The notes under the pieces were generated by a model. That model was not told the DNA's origin. It saw only the letters and a list, made by a program, of their open reading frames with translations, and did no database searches. Positions 27,701-34,453 of a DNA stretch of 64,000 bases are shown here, piece after piece; the first letter of the stretch is position 1, and each line of letters starts with the position of its first letter. Both the position numbers and the translations under genes were made by a program. This DNA is from Ignavibacteriales bacterium. GTDB lineage: Bacteria > Bacteroidota > Ignavibacteria > Ignavibacteriales > Ignavibacteriaceae. The stretch covers positions 1,116,001-1,180,000 of the forward strand of contig CP065001.1 of assembly GCA_016700155.1 (NCBI GenBank), written 5' to 3'.

Positions 27701-29431
27701 AGTTATGTTTTTATAGTAGGTTTTATTTGTGTTGTTCCATTCAACTAATAATTTATTTTTTTCATTTGAAGTAAGAACAGATAATCCCGATAGCAGTCCC
27801 TCAGGCTTAGTAAAAATATTTTTGATGAATTCAGTGAACTGATTTATGATATTCTGGCATTGTTCGGCGCTAATCTGACTGTTGTTGTAAAAGAAGTAAA
27901 ATTCCTTTTCGGGTATTGAATAAAAAAGAACCAAAGATGAATGTTCATTAATTGTACTTTTACCAAACTGACCATCCTGAATTGTAACAGGGAAATGATT
28001 AAAATCTATACCGGTATTACGTAATTCAGGTGTACGCGCTATAAGATCATAAATGTATGTCCCTGATTTATTAATCTTTTTATACACGTCTGAAGTTTTT
28101 AATATTGCTTCATCAACTCTTAAGTTGGAATCCAATTCAATATTAAAAGGAACAACATTTGTGAAAAGTGTATCGAACGAACTTGTTCCTGAAATAACGG
28201 GGTCCGGCATATAACCAATATCAAATCTTGCTTTGTCGAGAAGTTTGCCGAGGTAAAGTGCAAAAGCTGATTTAATTAAAGTTTCTGAATCCATCTGTGA
28301 GGGAATGTGGCTGCCGGATAGTACTTCATTATCTAAAACAATTTTTATTGAATGAAATTTTGATTCAGATAATTTATTGCTACTCTTGAATGGCAATTGT
28401 ATAGGCTCAAGATTCTGAAGTGTCTTAATCCAGTAGGGTTCACTTTTACAAATGCGTGAATAAAAATCCGTCAGGTTTTTTTTCCATGATTCACTTAATT
28501 CACTAAATGAACATCCGACAGAAAGATTATAGTTGTTAAGTATTTCCTTAACTGAGAGACTTTTACCTGTTAATGATTCAAACGAACTTAATTTTACCAA
28601 CCCTTCCTTTGCGGCAATAGTTATCGAGTTATCATCTGTTTCTGTGATTACACCGGGTTCAATTTGATGTTTGCCATCGATTTCTACCGCATCCTTTACA
28701 ATAATATGGTCACCGTTAATTCTGATTTTTGCCGAAGCAAGAGGATTAAAATAATTACCAAAGTTCAGGGAGCGAATTAAAGAAGAAATTTGATTTGCAG
28801 TTTTTTTCCATGAAATTACACCGGCAGAATCCGGCTTTTGAAATTTAGAAAAGTACGATTTCTCATTTTCATTTTGCTTTACCTTTTGAACAGTACCAAG
28901 ACTGATCTCATCAACTAAAGTTTCAAATGATTCGGACGCAGCAAGAAAACATTTTGTGTTAAGTGAAACTGCAGTTTCATCCGGCAGAATATCAATCGAT
29001 ACCTGCTTTAGAATATCACCTTCATCCACCCCTGCCGTCATAAGATGCCAGGTTATTCCATGAGTTCTTTCATTATTTAACAGAGCCCATGATGTTGCAT
29101 TTAATCCTGCATATTTCGGTAAAGGACCATCATGAAAATTGATCGCACCTTTTTTTGCGACCGACAGTATTTTTTCAGGAATGACTCTGAGATTTGTGAT
29201 ACTGAAAAGGTAATCACAGCTAAGATTACGAATGTAGTCTTCAGTAAATGATGAATAGTTAATACAATTAATATTATTTGAAGCGGACCAGTTCTTTATT
29301 CTTTTACTATCTGACACAACAAGCTGAATCTTCTGCTCTTTGTTTAGAAGAGTCTCACAGCACTGGAAAAGCAGGCTATCTTCACCCACAACAATGCATG
29401 AAAAGTGTGGAACCGAATTATTGTAGTCCAT
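24737..29431 (-). CDS. NRPS initiation module: formyltransferase-partial C-A[luciferase-like monooxygenase]-T
   Basis: Residues about 10-310 form a methionyl-tRNA-formyltransferase-like domain with the catalytic triad intact (Asn98, His100, Asp136 in INFHDGPLP and GVDEGDI). This resembles the initiating F domain of the linear gramicidin synthetase, which formylates a carrier-bound amino acid. Residues about 330-555 look like the C-terminal lobe of a condensation domain with no HHxxxDG motif. The adenylation domain begins near 575 (YTSGSTGKPKG at 725-735), is split by a luciferase-like monooxygenase (about 811-1165), resumes to YGPTE at 1244-1248 and leads to a carrier domain. The pocket residues D771 I772 L775 Q1192 L1218 G1220 M1243 I1251 W1252 again match a glycine code. 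From the A domain on it is a close paralogue of the next NRPS gene. It most likely starts the chain as N-formyl-glycine or an oxidised form. Confidence 0.93.
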   Translation of the reverse strand: MDYNNSVPHFSCIVVGEDSLLFQCCETLLNKEQKIQLVVSDSKRIKNWSASNNINCINYSSFTEDYIRNLSCDYLFSITNLRVIPEKILSVAKKGAINFHDGPLPKYAGLNATSWALLNNERTHGITWHLMTAGVDEGDILKQVSIDILPDETAVSLNTKCFLAASESFETLVDEISLGTVQKVKQNENEKSYFSKFQKPDSAGVISWKKTANQISSLIRSLNFGNYFNPLASAKIRINGDHIIVKDAVEIDGKHQIEPGVITETDDNSITIAAKEGLVKLSSFESLTGKSLSVKEILNNYNLSVGCSFSELSESWKKNLTDFYSRICKSEPYWIKTLQNLEPIQLPFKSSNKLSESKFHSIKIVLDNEVLSGSHIPSQMDSETLIKSAFALYLGKLLDKARFDIGYMPDPVISGTSSFDTLFTNVVPFNIELDSNLRVDEAILKTSDVYKKINKSGTYIYDLIARTPELRNTGIDFNHFPVTIQDGQFGKSTINEHSSLVLFYSIPEKEFYFFYNNSQISAEQCQNIINQFTEFIKNIFTKPEGLLSGLSVLTSNEKNKLLVEWNNTNKTYYKNITIHKLFEEQAKQKPDDIAVICKNEQITFRELNSKSDKLAAYLISKGVGINSFVGISLNRSINMMVAIFAVFKSGAAYVPLDPKFPKERTSMMSEDSDCKVIITESILKNNFGEESAELVLLDTDDVKINSFNGTAPDNNDSTNLAYLIYTSGSTGKPKGVMVTHRNVINFFSGMDDHIEYDDDSSWLAVTSLSFDISVLELLWTLTRGIKVVIYTGEDIKVQTNYAQNSKPSQPIDFSLFYFSSYEGEKDQNKYKLLIEGAKFGDKNDFAAVWTPERHFYDFGGLYSNPSITSAAISTVTEKIKLRAGSVVSPLHNTIRIAEEWSMVDNLSMGRVGIAFASGWQPNDFVIMPQNFEDRKNLMFRQIDEIKKLWRGESVSFMNPIGKMIDINILPKPVQKSLPVWITAASNPETFEMAGRAGYNLLTHLLGQSVSEVGDKIKIYRKAWKEAGHPGEGILTLMLHTFVGTDEKSVKEIVREPMKNYLQSAVNLVKEAAWSFPTFKKVTTNSDGNFSLDNLSSDDLNAILDYSFERYYQSSGLFGTPESCQKIVDELKSIGVDEIACLIDFGIDSEVVLSHLQYLNQLRVLSNQNVNDLNEESFSIEWLIRKHNISHMQCTPSMAKMLTVSDESSEVLKGLKTMLIGGEAFPVNLAKKLFNTVSGSVLNMYGPTETTIWSTLYKLSEPIQDSISIGKPIANTQIYILDSQNNPSSIGVAGELCIGGDGVTNGYFNRQQLTDERFIQNPFSQDTKNKIYRTGDLARYSPDGTIEFLGRSDNQVKIRGYRIELGDIESQITSHPDVRESVVFAREDIPGDQRLVAYIISKNGLVESDALKQFLKDKLPEYMVPAHFVNMQSFPLTPNGKIDRKVFPPPLNEATNELTVDVVLPNGELEIAIADIWKRLLNTNKVGVKDNFFDIGGHSLLAVQMHSEIKKSVNEELTLIDIFRYPTIISLVDYIKKKKNDEEVVKQPVTSKRAELSKQRLKRLK

Positions 29432-29468
29432 ACAATCCTTTTTTTAAGAAATAAAATTTTAATGAAGG

Positions 29469-30179
29469 CTAAACTGTAAAGTAACTGACTTCTTTTATTT
29501 TGCCGCACAATGCAACAGCGGCAGAGTAACCTGAGGGAGGTGTTAAATCTTTAATCCGGCAATTGATAAATTCTTCTGATTCATACTCATAGGATTTATC
29601 AACACTGATATCACCATCTCCTGAAACATCGATCATTTTTAATGGCGCAGAAAGTCCGTGACCAACTGCTTTGATTACTGCTTCTTTACGTGTCCAGATT
29701 TTAAAAAAAGATTCAGCGGCTTGCTGGTCAGATTCCAGCAATAGTTTATTTTCTTTGGACGTATAAAGTTCTTTTGCTATATCCATCATATCAGGAATCT
29801 CTTTAATTAACTCGATGTCAACTCCTATTTCATCATTAAGGGTGACAGCAATCATTGCATGACCTTTTGAATGAGACAAATTAAATTTGATTTTATCGAT
29901 TCCGTTATTGTTTGCGATTTCGGGTTTGCCGTGTTTACCGTAATCAAATAATATTTCTTCCGGTTCAAGTGAAAGATAACCACTCAGCGTTTCCCTCAAA
30001 AATCCACGGCAGCATACGTACTCATTTCTATCTTTTTGAAAATGAAATCTTTCCGATCTCGCTATCTCATCATAGCTCAACAAATTAAGATAGTAGTTGT
30101 ATCTCTCTTCACTATCAGGAATTTCCAATTTCCAGATATGTATAATATTTTTTTCGATTGACGTCTCTTTTAAAAGCAC
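29469..30179 (-). CDS. Sfp-type 4'-phosphopantetheinyl transferase
   Basis: A 236-residue protein of Sfp size with the family motifs FNLSHSKGHAMIAV, GVDIELI (magnesium-binding Asp and Glu) and FFKIWTRKEAVIKAVGHGL. It transfers phosphopantetheine from CoA to carrier-domain serines, and would activate the four carrier domains encoded downstream. It is the first gene of the biosynthetic operon and is followed by the initiation NRPS gene after 37 bp. The start is GTG at 30179, with TAGGAT ending seven bases before it; no nearer ATG in frame fits the family N terminus. The cluster thus carries its own activating enzyme, as many transferred or self-contained NRPS clusters do. Confidence 0.93.
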   Translation of the reverse strand: MLLKETSIEKNIIHIWKLEIPDSEERYNYYLNLLSYDEIARSERFHFQKDRNEYVCCRGFLRETLSGYLSLEPEEILFDYGKHGKPEIANNNGIDKIKFNLSHSKGHAMIAVTLNDEIGVDIELIKEIPDMMDIAKELYTSKENKLLLESDQQAAESFFKIWTRKEAVIKAVGHGLSAPLKMIDVSGDGDISVDKSYEYESEEFINCRIKDLTPPSGYSAAVALCGKIKEVSYFTV

Positions 30180-30494
30180 CGTTGTATCCTAAAATAAAAA
30201 TTTGTGATGACTGATTAAGTTGGATTAACAGTTCAATACCGGAAAAATATGGTCTGACCTGGAAATCTGCTCTCAAAATGACAATATTCATACCAAGCAA
30301 GATGCTGGATTAATTCAATTATCAGACATATCACACAAAAAAAGAAACGAAATTGAGAAAAATTATTTTGTTTTGATTCAAAACATTACAGATGTAATAG
30401 TCCCTGTATTTTTAGAATCAGTTTAAATTTTAAAACAGAGTGAAGTAAGAATAATCTACAAATAATTTCATAAAATCACTAAGGGGCTGTTTAT
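30180..30494. promoter_or_regulatory. Upstream region of the biosynthetic operon with a 17-bp palindrome
   Basis: This 315-bp AT-rich gap holds no convincing gene. It separates the helicase gene from the phosphopantetheinyl transferase gene, both on the minus strand, so the main promoter of the NRPS-PKS operon probably lies here. A perfect odd palindrome, TGTTTTGA-T-TCAAAACA, occupies 30369-30385 and is a candidate operator. A second element at 30211-30239 shares CTGATTAAGTTGGA and TTCAATAC with a sequence before floA. No -35/-10 pair can be named with confidence. Confidence 0.4.
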
Positions 30495-32498
30495 CTATTC
30501 ACCATCAATACTTACCATCCAGCCTTCCACCATACCTTCTTTTACGTCAGAAATAAATCTTGATGGAAGTGACAACGTCATTCTGGTCTCACGGTCATAT
30601 AAGTTCATAGGGTAAGTGATGTATAAATTTTGCTTAGCCCTTGTGGCAGCAACGTACATCAGCCTTCGTTCTTCCTCAAGTGATTCCACACTTTCAACTG
30701 CTCTTGATGAAGGGAAAAATCCGTCAACTGCATGTATAATAAATACGGTATGCCATTCAAGTCCTTTAGCTGAATGGATGGTAGAAAGAGTCAGAAATTC
30801 ATCTTCCTTTGTCGGCACATCAATATCAATTACACTGTCGATAATTGGTTCAATAGCCATATCGGCTAACAGTGTATCAAGCGACTTGTAATTTTCAGTG
30901 ATATTTAAAAAGATGTCTATATCTTTTTTGCGCTTATTAAAATCATCATACTTATCACGAAACAGGGGATAATAATATTCACAAACCTGCTGTGCTTTTT
31001 CTGATGGAAGTGATTTTGAAGTAGTAATGTTATACAGAAGAATGAAAAGGTCATACAGTTTTTCATACCTGAATTTCGATGATGATTCAGGGTTTTCCTT
31101 TACAGAAATTTTTCCTGTACTCAATTCATCCAAAATTTTTTGAGCCGTCTTTGGTCCAACACCTTCGTGCAATAATAAAACCCTGTACCAGCTTACAACA
31201 TCTTTTGGGTTTGCGGCGATTCTAAGGAATGCAAGAATATCTTTAATGTGAGCTGTTTCAATAAATTTCATCCCGCCGAATTTTACAAAAGGAATTCCTG
31301 CTTTGTTTAATTCAATTTCCAGGTCGAAAGAAAAAAAAGATGAACGAAACAAAACTGCAATATTGTTAAGAGAAACTCCTTCTTCCCTTAATTCTAAAAT
31401 CCTTTGGACTATAAATTTTGACTGATGATTTTCAGTAGCAGCAGAAATAATTGTCGGAAGTTCACCTCTGCTTTTTCTCGTATAAAGCACCTTTGTGTAC
31501 TTTTCAATTGCTGTTTCGTTAATGTGATTTGCAAGGTTTAATATCGGTTGTGTGCTTCTGTAATTTTCTTCAAGTTTTATTACCTGCACATTGTTAAACA
31601 GTGACGGGAATTCAATAATATTTTTAAAGCTTGCGCCGCGGAATGAATAAATTGCCTGCGAATCATCACCGACAACCATTATATTATTGTTAAGCTGAGT
31701 TAAGCCTTTTATAATGTCTGCCTGTAATAAATTTGTGTCCTGATATTCATCAACCATCACAAATTTGATTGAAGATAGTAGAGATCTTACTGAAGGACTT
31801 TGACTTTTAAGGAACTCATTCAGGTAAACAAGAAGATCATCATAGTCCAGCAGGTTGTTGCGGTGTTTATAGTTTATATAAATTTTTTGAATGTCAAGAA
31901 TTTGTTGAGTCAGTTCTATAAAGTGCGGGTAATTCTCCTCAATAATATTTTCAACAGATCTACCTGTATTAACATTTAAACTGTAAACTTTATTCAACGT
32001 CTGTTTATTTGGAAATCTTTTTTCCTTTGGAATGAATCCCGCCTGTGATCGGATAAGATTTATAACATCCTCACTATCCGATTGATCTAAAATCGTGAAT
32101 GAAGAATCAAGATTCATCGCCTTTGCGTATTTCCGCAAAGTAAGATTTGCAAAAGAATGAAAAGTACCGCCGAGAATTTTTGAGCACCTGTTATCAAGAA
32201 GGATTGATGCCCTGTTAAGCATTTCATTTGCGGCTTTTCGTGTGAATGTTAAAAGTAAAATTGATTGAGGATCATAACCGAGTTCGACTAAACGGGCGAC
32301 CCTGTAAACAAGTGTCCTTGTTTTGCCAGTGCCGGCACCTGCAATTATAAGGTATGCGCCTTCAACCGCGGATGCGGCTTCGAATTGAGCGGGATTTAAT
32401 TCATGCTGATAATTAATAACGAAACGGGCTTCATCTATTATTTTTGCAACGAAGCCCGCTGTGTCAATTTTTTTTAAAGTATATTTTTTTTGATTCAT
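30495..32498 (-). CDS. UvrD/Rep/PcrA-family superfamily 1 DNA helicase
   Basis: A 667-residue SF1A helicase. Walker A GAGTGKT is at 54-60, followed by the motif Ia region TFTRKAANEM, motif II DEYQDTN, motif III VGDDSQAIYSFRGA, motif IV LEENYRST and motif VI VAATRAKQNLY near the C terminus. The family unwinds DNA 3' to 5' in repair and replication restart. The length is close to PcrA and UvrD, with about 30 extra residues before the Q motif (ELNPAQFEA). The start overlaps the stop of the next upstream gene by four bases, so it is co-transcribed with a small membrane protein and FloA. Whether it is the main UvrD/PcrA or a paralogue cannot be told from one window. Confidence 0.92.
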   Translation of the reverse strand: MNQKKYTLKKIDTAGFVAKIIDEARFVINYQHELNPAQFEAASAVEGAYLIIAGAGTGKTRTLVYRVARLVELGYDPQSILLLTFTRKAANEMLNRASILLDNRCSKILGGTFHSFANLTLRKYAKAMNLDSSFTILDQSDSEDVINLIRSQAGFIPKEKRFPNKQTLNKVYSLNVNTGRSVENIIEENYPHFIELTQQILDIQKIYINYKHRNNLLDYDDLLVYLNEFLKSQSPSVRSLLSSIKFVMVDEYQDTNLLQADIIKGLTQLNNNIMVVGDDSQAIYSFRGASFKNIIEFPSLFNNVQVIKLEENYRSTQPILNLANHINETAIEKYTKVLYTRKSRGELPTIISAATENHQSKFIVQRILELREEGVSLNNIAVLFRSSFFSFDLEIELNKAGIPFVKFGGMKFIETAHIKDILAFLRIAANPKDVVSWYRVLLLHEGVGPKTAQKILDELSTGKISVKENPESSSKFRYEKLYDLFILLYNITTSKSLPSEKAQQVCEYYYPLFRDKYDDFNKRKKDIDIFLNITENYKSLDTLLADMAIEPIIDSVIDIDVPTKEDEFLTLSTIHSAKGLEWHTVFIIHAVDGFFPSSRAVESVESLEEERRLMYVAATRAKQNLYITYPMNLYDRETRMTLSLPSRFISDVKEGMVEGWMVSIDGE

Positions 32499-33055
32499 CT
32501 TCTCAGGGCTTTGGGCTTTCCTAAAATTTCTGAGATGATGACAAAATCCCTTAGAGATGAAGGATCACGCAGTTTTCTTCTAAGGTCTGTTAATACTTTT
32601 TTATTTTCTTTTTTTGTCGGAAAATATTTTTCCGTTTGTTGAGCAGACTTAGGTTTAAGCTTTGACCTGTAGTTAGCATCATCATACGAAATCGACTTTG
32701 AAAAAACATGTTCAGACAAAGTTGCAGAATGTTCAGAAGCGACTTTTTTAGTATCTGTTTTCAGTACGGACTGTGGTGCCTGTTTAATTGGCTCAACTCT
32801 TTGAGGAACCCGTTCAGGACTTTCAGCCGTTTCCGTTTTGAACATTTTTTCGATCTCACGCAGAATATCATAATCATCGACTTCTTTTTTTTCTGCTTTA
32901 ACCGGAGTTCCTTTATACGTTGTAACGGACACAGATTCTTCGTTATCGAATGTTCCGGTAGTTTTTGGTTGTTCCTTTGTTTTTTTCTTAAAGAACGAAC
33001 TCAGAAAACTGATTATTATGAAAGCATAGATAAGTATTTCAAATACATTATCCAT
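32495..33055 (-). CDS. Small membrane-anchored protein of unknown function
   Basis: A 186-residue protein with one N-terminal membrane helix (about 4-21) and then a highly charged, lysine/glutamate-rich and probably disordered cytoplasmic region. It ends in a more ordered C-terminal stretch of about 35 residues (KVLTDLRRKLRDPSSLRDFVIISEILGKPKALRR). I recognise no family. The C-terminal LRDFVIISEILGKPKALR stretch is likely the conserved functional part, because the DFVIxSEILGxPxALR pattern occurs in small proteins of this lineage as far as I recall. It overlaps floA by eight bases and the helicase by four, which implies tight co-expression. It occupies the position where NfeD often accompanies floA, but it does not look like NfeD. 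Confidence 0.75.
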   Translation of the reverse strand: MDNVFEILIYAFIIISFLSSFFKKKTKEQPKTTGTFDNEESVSVTTYKGTPVKAEKKEVDDYDILREIEKMFKTETAESPERVPQRVEPIKQAPQSVLKTDTKKVASEHSATLSEHVFSKSISYDDANYRSKLKPKSAQQTEKYFPTKKENKKVLTDLRRKLRDPSSLRDFVIISEILGKPKALRR

Positions 33056-34043
33056 TGTTATCCTTGTCCTTCTTTTCTTCAGGCTTTGCTATAGCGCCGC
33101 GCATTTCCGTGTCGGCCTGAATGTTCTTAAGGTTATAATAATCCATCACACCTAAATTTCCTGTCCTGAATGCTTCCGCAATTGCCTTTGGTACTTCTGC
33201 TTCTGCTTCAACAACTTTTGCTCTCTGCTTGGATACTTCAGCAATCATTTCCTGTTCAAGCGCAACTGCAGCAGCTCTTCTCTCTTCGGCTTTTGCTCTT
33301 GCAATTTTAAGATCAGCCTCTGCCTGATCTGTCTGAAGTTTAGCTCCAATATTTTCACCAACATCAACATCAGCGATATCAATTGATAAAATTTCAAATG
33401 CTGTTCCTGAATCAAGTCCTTTTGCTAAAACACTTTTTGATATTCGATCAGGATTTTCCAGTACCTGTTTATGGTTGTCACTCGAACCGATTGTTGAAAC
33501 TATACCTTCGCCAACTCTTGCAAGTATGGTCGCTTCACCTGCACCACCAACTAATCTGTCAATGTTGGCTCGCACGGTAATTCTTGCGATTGCTTTTAGC
33601 TGAATACCATCTTTTGCAACTGCTGCTACAACCGGAGTTTCAATTACTTTAGGAAGTACAGACATTTTAACAGCTTCAAGTACATCTCGGCCTGCAAGGT
33701 CTATCGCAGTTGCTCTTTCAAAAGTTAATCCAAGGTTAGCTTTATCTGCTGATACCAACGCATTTATTACTTTGATTACATTTCCACCGGCAAGATAGTG
33801 AGCTTCGAGTTTACTCATTTCTACTGTGATACCAGCTTTTGTAGCAGTAATCATACTTCTCACAATTACTACAGGTGGAACTTTTCTCAATCTCATACCA
33901 ACAAGGTCTTTAAATATTTTGAGCTTAACTCCGGAAAAGTAAGCTGTTATAAATAATCCAATTGGTATGAAGTAGAGGAAAACTGATAGAAAAACAATAA
34001 CCGCTATTATTATCACAATTGATAATCCAGCAACAGCATCCAT
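33048..34043 (-). CDS. floA: Flotillin-like protein FloA
   Basis: The product is a membrane-hairpin scaffold protein of the FloA family, which organises ordered lipid domains in bacterial membranes. A hydrophobic N-terminal segment (about 5-32) is followed by the SPFH-like domain (MRLRKVPPVVIVRSMITATKAGI, AIDLAGRDVLEAV, ITVRANIDRLVGGAGEATI) and an alanine/glutamate-rich coiled-coil tail (QTDQAEADLKIARAKAEERR). I chose the ATG at 34043, which gives 331 residues, the length I recall for Bacillus FloA. AGGAG lies just before it, while the longer frame would need a TTG at 34076 without a ribosome-binding site. No NfeD partner gene is adjacent. Confidence 0.93.
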   Translation of the reverse strand: MDAVAGLSIVIIIAVIVFLSVFLYFIPIGLFITAYFSGVKLKIFKDLVGMRLRKVPPVVIVRSMITATKAGITVEMSKLEAHYLAGGNVIKVINALVSADKANLGLTFERATAIDLAGRDVLEAVKMSVLPKVIETPVVAAVAKDGIQLKAIARITVRANIDRLVGGAGEATILARVGEGIVSTIGSSDNHKQVLENPDRISKSVLAKGLDSGTAFEILSIDIADVDVGENIGAKLQTDQAEADLKIARAKAEERRAAAVALEQEMIAEVSKQRAKVVEAEAEVPKAIAEAFRTGNLGVMDYYNLKNIQADTEMRGAIAKPEEKKDKDNNG

Positions 34044-34453
34044 AACACTCTCCTGATTAAGTTGGAATAAATTCAATACGAATATATGTTATTTTGGAAA
34101 AAGATTAAATGAGATGGGAATTATAATATCATTACTTCTTACTCTACAATAATTGTCTGATAGTTTGACATTTATGGAATAATAGTATGCAGAGTTATGA
34201 CAAACATACAGGTTAGCAAAGGTTTTTGCTCCATTTTGTAAATAAGTTGGTGGTATAATATTTGTCCTTTCAGTTCTTAGTACAAATTTTAATTTGTTAT
34301 AACATATAATAGTTTAGTTATTTGGAATTTTAGCAAAATAGACTAAATTCCAACAGTCTGATTAACTGTTTAGGTGAAAATATTGCATAATGAAACCAAA
34401 CAGTAAGATTTAGTGTTTAATAATTTGTCATCATCTAGAACAAGGATTAAAAA
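34044..34453. promoter_or_regulatory. Divergent intergenic region between floA and clpC with inverted repeats
   Basis: About 410 bp without a gene separates divergent floA and clpC and must hold promoters for both. An inverted repeat with nine-base arms, TTGGAATTT (34322-34330) and AAATTCCAA (34345-34353), lies about 100 bp before clpC. It is directly followed by a second repeat, AACAGT (34352-34357) and ACTGTT (34365-34370). The arms do not match CIRCE or a CtsR box as I know them. They are candidate operators for stress control of clpC. No confident -35/-10 pair was found. Confidence 0.4.

Larger units (their letters stand above)
6424..30179 (-). other. Hybrid NRPS-PKS biosynthetic gene cluster
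   Basis: Eight minus-strand genes run from a phosphopantetheinyl transferase at the right to a deacetylase-like gene at the left, with short gaps. The core enzymes are formyltransferase-(partial C)-A[monooxygenase]-T, C-A[monooxygenase]-T, KS-AT-KR-DH-ACP and C-A-T-TE. This order on the transcript matches a plausible assembly order from a formylated starter to a thioesterase-released product. The three left-hand genes (FemAB-like, carbamoyltransferase, deacetylase-like) may tailor the product, or may belong to a surface-polysaccharide function and share the transcript. The boundaries are inferred from strand, spacing and the terminator at the left end. Confidence 0.85.

Noticed and set aside
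20162..29431. Long similar DNA segments as a mobile or repeat element
   Set aside because: The similarity is confined to the homologous A-LLM-T coding modules and is explained by module duplication; no transposase or terminal repeats are present.
30115..30300. 61-codon frame overlapping the start of the phosphopantetheinyl transferase gene
   Set aside because: It lies mostly in the promoter gap, overlaps a well-supported gene in another frame and resembles no protein.
34044..34076. Longer start for FloA at 34076
   Set aside because: The codon is TTG without a ribosome-binding site, and the ATG at 34043 has AGGAG and gives the usual family length.
34163..34190. TTGACA-like -35 box in the floA-clpC gap
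   Set aside because: No matching -10 box lies at 16-18 bp, and such AT-rich hexamers are frequent; not enough to call a promoter.
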